A DNA stretch of 34,512 bases from an uncultured Bacteroidales bacterium (GTDB lineage: Bacteria > Bacteroidota > Bacteroidia > Bacteroidales > UBA932). Position 1 is the first letter of the stretch. Every line of letters starts with the position of its first letter. Shown here piece after piece: positions 1-8,206 of this stretch. The translations under genes were made by a program, and so were the position numbers. Location of the stretch: positions 1 through 34,512 of the forward strand of contig CALUQB010000030.1 in NCBI GenBank assembly GCA_944322815.1, given 5' to 3'. Under the pieces are notes generated by a model. It was not told where the DNA came from and did not search any database. It saw only the letters and a list, made by a program, of their open reading frames with translations.

Positions 1-4
1 TCGG

Positions 5-256
5 CTGGACTAACCGCATTTTCGGCCCGTAACGTTGTTAGTCCAGTAGTTTTCTGTCTGGACTAACCGCATTTTCGGCCCGTAACGTTGTTAGTCCAGT
101 AGTTTTCTGTCTGGACTAACCGCATTTTCGCCACGTAGCGTTGTTAGTCCAGGGGATTTTATCTGGACTAACTGCGTTTTTGCCACGTAGCGTTGTTAGT
201 CCGGAGGATTTTGTCTGGACTAACCACGTTTTCGCCCTATAACGTTGTTAGTCCGG
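5..256. repeat. Tandem array of five hairpin-forming 52-53 bp units
   Basis: Units begin at 5, 58, 111, 163 and 215, giving periods of 53, 53, 52 and 52. Each starts with CTGGACTAAC and, 22 nt later, carries the inverse GTTAGTCCAG, so each can fold into a 10-bp stem. Units 4 and 5 end in GTTAGTCCGG; in RNA read from the plus strand this leaves a U-G wobble, so the stem is kept. The loop keeps a core resembling CGCATTTTCG...CGTAACGTT, and a 10-11 nt linker separates units. The period is not a multiple of three, so the array is not coding. The window edge may cut off further units. Confidence 0.9.
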
Positions 257-309
257 GGGGGGGGAGATCTGTGTGCAAAATATCGTTTGTTTGAAGTGAT
301 GAGGTGGAT

Positions 310-406
310 AGGGAAAGGAGGATGGCAGGGACGGGAAAAGCAGGGATAAAAAGATGGGGACGGACGGGGAACGAGGGGCGAGGGAAAGGAAGATGGCAGG
401 GATGGG
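310..406 (+). repeat. Imperfect direct repeat in a G-rich purine tract
   Basis: A 26-bp segment beginning AGGGAAAGGAGGATGGCAGG at 310-335 recurs at 381-406 with two differences (GGAGGA versus GGAAGA, and GACGGG versus GATGGG). The copies are 71 bp apart. Both lie inside the purine-rich strand, and the repeat probably arose by local duplication. Confidence 0.7.
356..384 (+). other. Canonical G-quadruplex motif
   Basis: Four G runs (356-359, 366-369, 375-378 and 382-384) are separated by loops of 6, 5 and 3 nt, which meets the G3+N1-7 rule. More GGG runs lie on either side (328-345 and 399-415). It lies in non-coding DNA downstream of the minus-strand lipoprotein gene. Folding is inferred from the pattern only. 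Confidence 0.6.
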
Positions 407-799
407 AAGGTGGGGATAAGGTGTGATAAAAAACAGAAGGGGATGACACAAAAGGAATTATTCCTCTTTGAGAATTGAATATTTGGAACCGGACTCAATC
501 AGGAGTACGAATAAAAAGAGGGCGAGTCTGACTTTTGACCCACCCTCTTCCGCAGCTGATAACAGCTGTCCTAATCTTGAATTATGTAATGATTTTTGGC
601 TATCCGCAAAATACCCTTTGCTTATGCTGGTCGTAAATGTTCGGACTGGTAAATCCCTCCCACGCTTACGGCGCGGGTCCCTCCCGTTCACGAGGCCACG
701 GGCGGCCACGCCAACCGAACTTTCACGTCCAGCAATCTTGCACGGGATGATAATGCGGATATACATGAATATTTATGAGCACTTTACCGAAGTTATCGG

Positions 800-2410
800 T
801 TAGAGTTCTGCTTTTGTAATAAACTTCACTCTCATATTCCTAAGATCGAAGACTATAAAATCTATACTCTTCAAATCCCAATATCCACCTCTTAAATCTG
901 AACCACAATCAGCGGACATCCATACATTTTTGACTATAGCCAGTCTTCCTTCTTTGGTCCCGTCAGCTTTCAGTGGAGGTGCAATAACACACGAATGATC
1001 TATTTTATAATTCGTACTTGAAATTGGTTTTCCTGAATCATATTTTGGATTCAAGTCATCGCCCCTATCCAATGAAAATGCTGCTCGACCACTATAATTC
1101 CACTGGCTGTCATATACAAGAATTTGAGGATCGGCCAAGCTCTGCTTTGGCCCCATTGACAAGCCGCTCCAGCTTGGATCGCCCCACATATAAAGCTTTG
1201 TAGTTACAGTCGTTGTCACAGATCCGTTATCCGGATTATTTGCAATATCCCATGTAATTGTAAATGGCTCATTAAACTTATTCTCTGGCGAATAGATAGT
1301 AAGAGTATTGTTCAGTTTATTATAAACAAACCTATATTGTCCTTCAGTTACAGGTAAAGACCAATGTGTTTCGGTTGTTTTCTTCAAGGAAGCTTTCACT
1401 GCAACACCATCTTGGAATGTACCATCTGCAGGACAAAGATAATATTTAGTTCCGTTGTACTGCACTGCGATATCTACATCTCCAGAAACTGAAAGAAGAT
1501 TAGCATAAACATTCTCATCCTCAAGGGTCTGAGTAAGTGTTCCTAATGTAGATCCCGCTACCTCAACAGCCACTTCAGGAGTTCCGCAAGTAACGGCAGT
1601 CGTATAAACCTTGCCTGCTACGAAATCATAACTCAAGCCATTTTTCTCAAATTCTTCATCATTCACACATACTGAAAGATCAGCAGTAGTAGCAAACGGA
1701 GCGACGGCCACATAGAAGTCGGCAGAAGACTCATTGGCCAGCACTTCGGCATCAAGAAGCACGGAAGATGCCGTGTTCGAAGTCTCGGCAGCCGTAAGCC
1801 CGCCTGTCTCGAAATCCACGGAGAATGTTCCGGACATCACGGCAGACTCGTCAGCCGAAACAAGCCCGACTTCGGAAACCTCAAGCTCTGCGCCAGACCG
1901 GTTGGCGACATTTATCTTCACCACTGCGGCAGCGTGAGCCAGAGCAATCTCCGGTGAAGCTGTCCCCTGAGCAGTCGCCTTGCCGTATAGCGGGGTCTTG
2001 ATATGTCCGGCAACGCTCAGATCGGACTGTGTTCCTGAAGAAATATTCACCACTGCGGAAGAGACGCCATCGGATACGGTAAACCCTTCATCGTAAGGAT
2101 AAAGGACATAATAAGTATATGAAGCACCCTCTACAGGCACGAAATCCGCACAAGTGAATGTATTGCCTGAAGACTTCGTGAACTTATACAACTCAGCCTC
2201 GGAACCGTCGTCAATCACCACGCCGAGCGCATCGTCTTCTTCCCATTCTACAGTATATGCATCACCGTCAAATACTGTCTTGGTACCTGGAGTGGAAACC
2301 GAGATCGAAAAGCCGTCGACTTCAGTAGCGATTCCTTCCTGCTTGGTACATCCTTCGATGAAAAGGACACCAAATGCAGCCATTGCCGCGAAACAAACAA
2401 TTTTCTTCAT
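800..2410 (-). CDS. Lipoprotein: fimbrillin-like N-terminus, SusE-like C-terminus
   Basis: This is a 536-residue SPII lipoprotein (lipobox IEGC, Cys21), likely outer-membrane or surface anchored. Residues of about 30-280 resemble fimbrillin-family proteins of Bacteroidales (KTVFDGDAYTVEWEEDDALG and following). From about residue 300 the protein matches the C-terminal half of the SusE-like protein at 13287-14651: YYLCPADG/LYICPAEG, IYSPENK/FYSPKNK, DPQILVYD/DPQILVWGD, and a closing strand of FDLRNMRVKF/IDIRNSKIRF type. I infer glycan binding or a surface-accessory role. The start has a good ribosome site (GGAGGA) and lies 15 nt after the stop of the small ORF at 2426-2551, which suggests coupling. 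The upstream operator-like motifs are shared with susC, so it probably belongs to the same regulon although it is the most distal gene. Fimbrillin assignment is at fold-family level. Confidence 0.75.
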   Translation of the reverse strand: MKKIVCFAAMAAFGVLFIEGCTKQEGIATEVDGFSISVSTPGTKTVFDGDAYTVEWEEDDALGVVIDDGSEAELYKFTKSSGNTFTCADFVPVEGASYTYYVLYPYDEGFTVSDGVSSAVVNISSGTQSDLSVAGHIKTPLYGKATAQGTASPEIALAHAAAVVKINVANRSGAELEVSEVGLVSADESAVMSGTFSVDFETGGLTAAETSNTASSVLLDAEVLANESSADFYVAVAPFATTADLSVCVNDEEFEKNGLSYDFVAGKVYTTAVTCGTPEVAVEVAGSTLGTLTQTLEDENVYANLLSVSGDVDIAVQYNGTKYYLCPADGTFQDGVAVKASLKKTTETHWSLPVTEGQYRFVYNKLNNTLTIYSPENKFNEPFTITWDIANNPDNGSVTTTVTTKLYMWGDPSWSGLSMGPKQSLADPQILVYDSQWNYSGRAAFSLDRGDDLNPKYDSGKPISSTNYKIDHSCVIAPPLKADGTKEGRLAIVKNVWMSADCGSDLRGGYWDLKSIDFIVFDLRNMRVKFITKAEL

Positions 2411-2425
2411 AAGTTTTCCTCCAAA

Positions 2426-2551
2426 TTAAAATTCCTCGCCATACTCCATGTCCGGAGCATCGATACCGTAACCAGGGCTTTGTGCAAAACCGAATTCAAC
2501 CGCCACATTGAGTTCCTCCAATGACGGCGACTCATAATTGTTTTTATTCAT
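2426..2551 (-). CDS. 41-residue peptide upstream of the fimbrillin-like lipoprotein
   Basis: The ORF runs from ATG at 2551 to TAA at 2428-2426. It encodes 41 residues starting MNKNNYESPSLEELNV and ending DMEYGEEF, is acidic, and has neither signal peptide nor membrane segment. Its stop lies 15 nt before the start of the lipoprotein gene, whose GGAGGA ribosome site fills the gap. I recall short Bacteroidales peptides with the same grammar (M, basic residues, Y-x-x-P, acidic middle, Gly/Ala/Ser, acidic or aromatic end) placed before fimbrillin-like or secreted proteins. That resemblance is from memory and is not a search result. A leader peptide controlling the downstream gene, or a small signalling or secreted peptide, are both possible. 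It is first in its transcription unit. Confidence 0.6.
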   Translation of the reverse strand: MNKNNYESPSLEELNVAVEFGFAQSPGYGIDAPDMEYGEEF

Positions 2552-2574
2552 GACTGCAATATTAGTTATAATTA

Positions 2575-2588
2575 TGTGTACTCACACA
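2575..2588. promoter_or_regulatory. Operator-like palindrome TGTGT-ACTC-ACACA
   Basis: A perfect 5-bp inverted repeat with a 4-nt spacer lies 24 bp upstream of the small ORF start. Downstream sequence (ACACAnnATTCA) is shared with the palindrome at 19877-19890 upstream of susC. A degenerate third site, AGTCTG-CATA-CACACT, lies at 2601-2616. The binding protein is unknown. Confidence 0.55.
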
Positions 2589-2649
2589 CTATTCACATAA
2601 AGTCTGCATACACACTTAAATATAAATAATTCCAATATTTTCATAATAC

Positions 2650-2672
2650 AAGTGTGTATGCACACAAAATTA
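2650..2672 (-). promoter_or_regulatory. Operator fused to a TAnnTTTG promoter box (site shared with susC)
   Basis: On the minus strand this reads TAATTTTG (the -7 consensus of Bacteroidota promoters, at 2672-2665) running straight into GTGTGCATACACACTT. The plus-strand segment AAGTGTGT-AT-GC-A-CACAAAATTA differs from 20008-20030, upstream of susC, at only three of 23 positions, all in the palindrome centre. No clear TTTG -33 box is seen at the usual distance. The palindrome would cover the start of transcription, which suits a repressor; an alternative sigma factor or activator is also possible. Confidence 0.55.
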
Positions 2673-2742
2673 AAATAAATTTTTCTGACCAGGAAATTTT
2701 ATTGATTTAATTTCATTTCCCAAGTCAGACACCGCTTTCCAA

Positions 2743-4662
2743 TCAGTCTTCCAGCATTCCCGACAGGGTACGCTTCATATTGTTATGGTCGCGGAAATCA
2801 TTTCTGAGTCCGTATTGACCGGAACGGTCGACAAGTACATACGACGGAATTCCGTCAATACCGAACTTGTCCGACAGATAATCCCACCGCTTCTGATCCA
2901 GACGATAATGCACACCTTCGATTTCCGAAATCATCTCTTTGTATTTCACCAAAGGAGACGATTCATTCGCGATATATATCCATACCATATCCTCATCTGC
3001 AAGCTCTGCGCTCTTCAGCGGCTCGACTGCCGCTATCGACGCACGACACGGAGCACACCATGTATTCCAGAAATCCACCAGCACGACCTTCCCCTTATAA
3101 GGGGCAATGATGGCGTCGAAAAGTTCCGAATCGTCCACATCAGGCACTTCCTTCATCCGCTCCATAGCCGAAAGTTCGGCCAGTGCCTTTTCAGTCTCGG
3201 CCTGCATCTTCCGGTAAGAATCCAGATAGAATTCATTGTCCATGGACTCCAGCACGGCAAAATCCTCATCAGTCAGAACGCCGTCCTGCGCTTTCTTCGA
3301 GAGCCCGTAAACCTTTCTCAAATCAGGGACCAGACCTGATTCCAGACCGGCAGCTGACGGCCAGTCAATATCAGGATCAGCGGCAGCCTCGGCAAATTCA
3401 GAAGACTTCGTTCCCATGAGAAGTTTCGGGTCGTTGATATCGAACAGGCTGCAGAACCTGGCATAATGCTCAGGATGCAGGCTCTCCATCCAGTCGAACT
3501 TCTTGTTCCAGAGATCCCACTTTCCGGTAACGTTCATGTAATTGTGCAGACGCAGATCATCAGCCTTTGCCATCGCTATGAAAGCGTCCTCTTTCAGATT
3601 CACGGTCTGGAGTTCTTTCAGCATCAAAGGAGATGAAGCGGCGGCGATACTGTCCACAGCAGCCTTGTATTTCGAAATGACATGGTCGGTATATTCATCG
3701 GCAGTCATCTTGTAATCGGCGAATTCCCCGCTGTAAAGATTCATGGAATATTGGCTGCCGCCCCCGTATGCCGCACACAGGGCTGTCAGATCACCGTACT
3801 TCCCGGAAGCATATATGAACCTGTTGCCGGCCAACTCCGGATAGACGCCTGTGACCTGTTCCATAGCTTGCAGACGGCTGAGCCAGCCCGTAATCCTCAT
3901 GTCGAACCAGACATCCATGTCATCCCCCGGAGCTATCCTGAAATCACCTCCGCAATAATTGTAAACGATCAGGGCATCCGCAGGCCCGCACTGCAGGAAA
4001 CGGAATTCGGCGATCGCCGTATCCTGGTCAATAGCTGCAGAATACGCCGTCTGTCCGAGCAACATCGAATTCACATAGATATCTATCTTGTCTCCCATTT
4101 CCGGCCTGTAATTCAGGAAATGGACCCTGACGACAGTCTCCCGGGCAGAAAAATCAGGGTCAGGAAGCGGCCTGTCGAAGTCCGGAGTTTTCCTGACCGC
4201 AGCAGGTATCCCTTTGGCAGGAGAATATTCCGTCTTTCCCGTCAGGTCTATGCCATAAAGCCGGAAACAAGTCTCGCAATCCGATTCTATGAAATCGAAA
4301 GACTTCGTACGCAACGGGAGAGGTTCGAAAACCAGCTTGAAAGATGCTTCCCCCGACTCAGGCATCCAGAAATGCTCGTCGAGCGGAATACCGTCCGCTC
4401 CTGTCAAAGCGTATTTTTCACCGTCCGCCACCAGATATGAATCAGACGAAATCTCAATCCAGTAACGAGGGATATACTGAGCCTCCACCGAAAGTACGGT
4501 GGAGGAATCCGTCAGTTCTACCTTTGAAATACCGACAATAGTCGTATTGCTGAAATCCACCAGAGGGAATTCCACCGTCTTTTCACGTGAAGACGAACAC
4601 GAGCCGAGGCAAAGGACCGCCATAACGGCGGCCAATGCCGGGATCAGAGAAAACCTGCCCAT
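2743..4662 (-). CDS. TlpA-like thioredoxin-fold lipoprotein
   Basis: This is a 639-residue lipoprotein (lipobox LGSC, Cys22). The C-terminal ~120 residues form a TlpA/ResA-type thioredoxin domain with the redox pair WCAPC at 535-539 and a cis-Pro loop, GIPSYV. The long N-terminal part (about 25-500) has predicted beta-rich then helical segments that I do not recognise; multi-domain thiol-disulfide oxidoreductases of this layout are common in Bacteroidales. It probably acts in the periplasm or on the outer membrane on disulfides of exported proteins. It is the last gene of the PUL run, starting 32 nt after bglX, and may serve the cysteine-containing lipoproteins of the locus. Its substrate is unknown. 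Confidence 0.8.
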   Translation of the reverse strand: MGRFSLIPALAAVMAVLCLGSCSSSREKTVEFPLVDFSNTTIVGISKVELTDSSTVLSVEAQYIPRYWIEISSDSYLVADGEKYALTGADGIPLDEHFWMPESGEASFKLVFEPLPLRTKSFDFIESDCETCFRLYGIDLTGKTEYSPAKGIPAAVRKTPDFDRPLPDPDFSARETVVRVHFLNYRPEMGDKIDIYVNSMLLGQTAYSAAIDQDTAIAEFRFLQCGPADALIVYNYCGGDFRIAPGDDMDVWFDMRITGWLSRLQAMEQVTGVYPELAGNRFIYASGKYGDLTALCAAYGGGSQYSMNLYSGEFADYKMTADEYTDHVISKYKAAVDSIAAASSPLMLKELQTVNLKEDAFIAMAKADDLRLHNYMNVTGKWDLWNKKFDWMESLHPEHYARFCSLFDINDPKLLMGTKSSEFAEAAADPDIDWPSAAGLESGLVPDLRKVYGLSKKAQDGVLTDEDFAVLESMDNEFYLDSYRKMQAETEKALAELSAMERMKEVPDVDDSELFDAIIAPYKGKVVLVDFWNTWCAPCRASIAAVEPLKSAELADEDMVWIYIANESSPLVKYKEMISEIEGVHYRLDQKRWDYLSDKFGIDGIPSYVLVDRSGQYGLRNDFRDHNNMKRTLSGMLED

Positions 4663-4694
4663 AAGCCTGTAGATTAAAAGTCATGTAAAACAAA

Positions 4695-7007
4695 TCAGTC
4701 CAAAGATTCGGCGGCGCATGACCTGATATCTTCATACACCACTTCGGCAGAGAGGGTCCGCTGCGAATCGGGACCGATCTCCACGACGAATTCACCGGTC
4801 TCCACTATGTATTTCAGATCCGGAGTCCAGAACCCAAGTTCGGAAACAGGCACCGTGAAATCCACTACACGGCTCTCACCCGGGGCGAGATCCACCTTGC
4901 TGAATCCTTTAAGCTCTTTCATCGGACGTGTGACGGAAGCCACGACATCACCTATGTATAGCTGTACAGTCTCGGACACAGCCCTGTCGGAAGTGTTCGT
5001 AACAGTCACCGAAGCCTTGACGGAACGGGACCCGGCATCATAAGATGCATTCATGTCGGAATAGTCCACCTGGCTGTAGGAAAGACCGTAGCCGAAAGGA
5101 TAAAGAGGATCCTGAGGACAGTCGATATAGCCGGTTCTGTATTTTCTGAACGGAATATGAGGACGGCCGGTAGATTTCATGCTGTAATATATCGGGACCT
5201 GGCCGACATTGCGAGGAAAAGTCATGGTCAGACGACCGGAAGGATTGTACTCGCCGAAAAGCACGTCAGCCACGGCATTGCCTCCCTGGAGGCCAGGAGC
5301 CCATGCATCCACTATGGCTGCGCAGTGGGCATCTTCCCATTCAAGAGTCATAGGACGGCCGCCGAGCAAGACCAGAACGACATCTTTTCCCGTAGCTACC
5401 AAAGCTTCAAGAAGACGCCTCTGAGTAGGTTGAAGGCCTATCCATGTCATGCTGGAAGACTCGCCGGACATCTTTGCGTTCTCGCCAAGCACGGCTACCA
5501 CGACATCAGACTTTTCGGCAGCCGACACCGCTTCCGCGATCAGGCTGTCCGGATCACCGGAACGTTCTATGTTCACGCCTATCATTCTGGCAAGGCCGGG
5601 ATTGTCGGTGATCGGGGCACCGACAGTGTGCATGAGAGAGGACGTATAGCGCGAGATTCCTGATTTGATGGAAACACCTTCTCCGGCCATGGCGGCAGCA
5701 CCGGCCCATGTGCCCATAAGTTCCCACTTGGTATCAGCCAGAGGGCCGACAAGCGCTACTCTGACATCTTTTTTCAGAGGCAGTACATTATGGTCGTTTT
5801 TCAGGAGCACTATGGATTTCCTGGCAGCTTCCAGAGCCAGAGAACGGTATTTCTCCCTGGCCACAGGCTCGCTGCACAGACGGAGATACGGATCTTCGAA
5901 CAGGCCGAGCTTGTATTTCGCCTCCAGGATACGGCGGCAAGCCACATCTATGTCAGCCTCGGTCAGCAGGCCGTTTTCCAGGCAATAGTCCAGATTTTTC
6001 ATCACGCCTTCTGACACCATATCCATGTCAAGCCCCGCCTTCAGTGCACGGGAAGACACTTCGGCCAGATTGCCCAGGCCATGTTCCGTCAGTTCGCCGA
6101 CAGATGTATAGTCGCTGACAGTGAAGCCGTCGAAGCCCCATTCGCCACGCAGGAGATCTGTCAGCAACCACTTGTTGGCAGTAGCCGGCACACCGTTGAT
6201 GTCATTGAACGAAGACATGATACTTCCCGCACCGGCATCCACGGCAGCCTTGTAAGGCAGGAAATATTCCTGATACATCCTGTTCGGACTCATATCCACC
6301 ATGTCATAGTCGCGTCCGCCCTCGCCTGCTCCATACAGGGCAAAGTGCTTCACGCAGGCCATCATGGACTGAGGGTCATCAAGGCTTTCTCCCTGATATC
6401 CGCGCACCATTGCCTCAGCAATACGAGAGCCGAGCCAAGGGTCTTCTCCGGAACTTTCAGCCACACGGCCCCACCTCGGGTCACGGACAAGATCCACCAT
6501 AGGAGAATATGTCCAGTCAATGCCTTCGGAAGTGGCTTCATCCGCAGCCGCACGTGCAGTACGTTCAATCAGGTCCATGTCCCAGCTGCATGAGAGCGCG
6601 AGAGGTATAGGCCATATCGTACGGTAGCCATGCACCACATCAAGCCCGAACATCAGAGGGATGCCGAGTCTGGTCTGCTCCACGGCAAGTTTCTGTATGT
6701 TGATCTTGTCCTCGAGAGTACGGACATTGAAGACGCCTCCTACCTTGCCATCGGCGATTTTCTTCGCCACACCCTTGCTCTGGGTCTCCCCCGTCATGAA
6801 GCTGCGGTCATATGTCACAAGAGTTATCTGTCCTGCCTTTTCCTCTATGGTCATCCGGGACATCAGATCGTCTATGAAGCGGTCCATTTCCGCATCTTCA
6901 GCTGTCCGGTCATCAGTATGACCCGTAGCGGCCGAGGTGGAGGCAAATGCCGGAAAAGCTGTCATCAGTGCTGCAGCGCAAAGCACCGGAAAAAACGTTT
7001 TTCTCAT
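4695..7007 (-). CDS. bglX: GH3 beta-glucosidase, BglX-like
   Basis: This 770-residue protein has an SPI-type signal peptide (to about residue 22), so it is probably periplasmic. GH3 N-terminal barrel signatures are RDPRWGR near 175-181, KHF at 220-222, and the nucleophile loop DGFTVSDY with Asp299. The second alpha/beta domain carries GENAKMSGESSS, which supplies the likely acid/base Glu. A fibronectin III-like C-terminal domain closes the protein (about 670-760). Length and order match BglX. It removes non-reducing beta-linked glucose or related sugars from imported oligosaccharides. It sits between the DUF4886 gene (18-nt gap) and the TlpA-like gene (32-nt gap), as part of the PUL operon. 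Exact sugar specificity cannot be read from sequence. Confidence 0.92.
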   Translation of the reverse strand: MRKTFFPVLCAAALMTAFPAFASTSAATGHTDDRTAEDAEMDRFIDDLMSRMTIEEKAGQITLVTYDRSFMTGETQSKGVAKKIADGKVGGVFNVRTLEDKINIQKLAVEQTRLGIPLMFGLDVVHGYRTIWPIPLALSCSWDMDLIERTARAAADEATSEGIDWTYSPMVDLVRDPRWGRVAESSGEDPWLGSRIAEAMVRGYQGESLDDPQSMMACVKHFALYGAGEGGRDYDMVDMSPNRMYQEYFLPYKAAVDAGAGSIMSSFNDINGVPATANKWLLTDLLRGEWGFDGFTVSDYTSVGELTEHGLGNLAEVSSRALKAGLDMDMVSEGVMKNLDYCLENGLLTEADIDVACRRILEAKYKLGLFEDPYLRLCSEPVAREKYRSLALEAARKSIVLLKNDHNVLPLKKDVRVALVGPLADTKWELMGTWAGAAAMAGEGVSIKSGISRYTSSLMHTVGAPITDNPGLARMIGVNIERSGDPDSLIAEAVSAAEKSDVVVAVLGENAKMSGESSSMTWIGLQPTQRRLLEALVATGKDVVLVLLGGRPMTLEWEDAHCAAIVDAWAPGLQGGNAVADVLFGEYNPSGRLTMTFPRNVGQVPIYYSMKSTGRPHIPFRKYRTGYIDCPQDPLYPFGYGLSYSQVDYSDMNASYDAGSRSVKASVTVTNTSDRAVSETVQLYIGDVVASVTRPMKELKGFSKVDLAPGESRVVDFTVPVSELGFWTPDLKYIVETGEFVVEIGPDSQRTLSAEVVYEDIRSCAAESLD

Positions 7008-7025
7008 CTTGCAATATCTTTATTA

Positions 7026-8180
7026 TCAATATTCAGACATGTCAGTGACTTCGTATGGTTTCAGGACAGCATTGTGGGCTGCAGTACGGGCGATGACAGC
7101 CTGATCGTCAGTGACGGAAGAGGGTTTCCAGGAAGTCTCGAGCACACTGTTGCCGGAAATTGACTCATACCAGGTGCAGGCGGCAGCGAAACGTCCGTAA
7201 TCCACATTCAAGTGATATCCGTCACGATTCCAGTTGTCACCGACAGAAGTGGTACGTCCGTTCTGGATGGTCGTACCGCACGGGATAAGGATCTCCAGCT
7301 CAGGATGGTTTTCCATGGAACGCCGTGAAGCATCCACTATCCCTTCATACATTACCATCTGATCCTTTCCGTAATTTGGAAACGCCGGATGGGTGGAATT
7401 CTGCGCATAGGCCCATGTCTGATGGAACATCAGTTTCATGTGCGGATTCGTCGCATGCTCACGTACATAGCCTATAAGGTCTTCAAGATACGGTTCATAC
7501 TTATCGTACATTCCGGAATAATCACTGGCCTGCTGGAGACTGATATAGTCCCAGTTCTCATCGGCAAGAGCCCTCTCCAGAGTATAACCTTTGGTATTGG
7601 TCTTGCTGCCGTTCACCACTTTCCGGTACTCGTAATCCGCAGTATTGTTCTGGGCATTGCCCCAATGCCTTTCCAGAGAACAGCCTCCGATGTACATGTT
7701 CCCTATGATCACCTCTTCTCCGGCCTCATCGAAAAGATTCCACAGATACTGCTCCACCGCATCCTGTGAAAAACTGTTTCCTATGGCGAGGATTCTCAAC
7801 GGCTCCGGCTCTGCGGGCGGTACTTCCTGTACTGTCAGACTGAATGTCCCGGACAGACGCTTGGTTTCTCCCGGGCATTCCACCTTCACCGTGGCCGTAC
7901 CGGGCTTCAGTCCGGATACAGTCACGCTGGTATTGTTGTCTTCCGTTATGGACAATATTTCCGGGTCCGATACGGACCATTCATAATCCAGGGATTCAGC
8001 CTCTTCGCTGCTGAATTTAGGGCTGACGACATATTCATCACCCACATATATGCTGGCATAAGACGGGCTTATGAGAAGCCATTTGTCATCAGGCACCGGA
8101 TCGGGTGCCGGTTCCTCGGCGCAGGAGAAGAGAACTCCTGCCAGCATGGCCATGAGGAACGATATGAGTATTTTCTTCAT
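7026..8180 (-). CDS. Ig-like plus DUF4886 SGNH-like lipoprotein
   Basis: From ATG at 8180 this is a 384-residue lipoprotein (lipobox LFSC, Cys20). Residues of about 35-118 form a bacterial Ig-like (BIG2-type) domain with GLKPGTATVKV. Residues of about 128-340 match DUF4886, an SGNH-hydrolase-like family: LAIGNSFSQD gives a probable nucleophile Ser136, and DGYHLN gives Asp320/His323. A deacylase acting on substituted glycans is plausible from family and context, but is not shown. An upstream ATG at 8210 overlaps the GH88 stop as ATGA and would add ten residues; I prefer 8180 because the signal peptide then begins MKK, but coupling from 8210 is possible. It lies between the GH88 and GH3 genes. 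Confidence 0.8.
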   Translation of the reverse strand: MKKILISFLMAMLAGVLFSCAEEPAPDPVPDDKWLLISPSYASIYVGDEYVVSPKFSSEEAESLDYEWSVSDPEILSITEDNNTSVTVSGLKPGTATVKVECPGETKRLSGTFSLTVQEVPPAEPEPLRILAIGNSFSQDAVEQYLWNLFDEAGEEVIIGNMYIGGCSLERHWGNAQNNTADYEYRKVVNGSKTNTKGYTLERALADENWDYISLQQASDYSGMYDKYEPYLEDLIGYVREHATNPHMKLMFHQTWAYAQNSTHPAFPNYGKDQMVMYEGIVDASRRSMENHPELEILIPCGTTIQNGRTTSVGDNWNRDGYHLNVDYGRFAAACTWYESISGNSVLETSWKPSSVTDDQAVIARTAAHNAVLKPYEVTDMSEY

Positions 8181-8206
8181 TTTCAGTTTTTCGGGAATAT
8201 CCTGAC

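Larger units (their letters stand above)
257..799. other. Non-coding interval with poly-G, purine tract and no convincing gene
   Basis: A run of ten G (255-264) follows the hairpin array. Positions 290-440 are almost pure purine on the plus strand. From about 460 to 780 the composition is mixed; GTTCGG near 639 and CCGAAC near 716 could pair across about 70 nt. A 102-codon minus-strand ORF (458-766) is open, but I see no domain, signal peptide or ribosome site for it, and its Arg/Gly-rich stretch looks like translated repeat DNA. No tRNA or rRNA is visible. Confidence 0.6.

Noticed and set aside
5-256. CRISPR array or integron attC cluster
   Set aside because: The linkers between repeats are short and nearly alike, so they are not spacers, and no cas genes are near. 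The arms do not fit RYYYAAC/GTTRRRY attC cores and no integrase or cassettes are present.
458-766. 102-residue minus-strand ORF
   Set aside because: No domain, signal peptide or ribosome site, and its Arg-rich part looks like translated repetitive DNA. Kept only as part of the interval description.
2575-2588. CRP-type (TGTGA-N6-TCACA) binding site
   Set aside because: The spacer is 4 nt rather than 6 and the half-site is TGTGT; no CRP homologue is seen.
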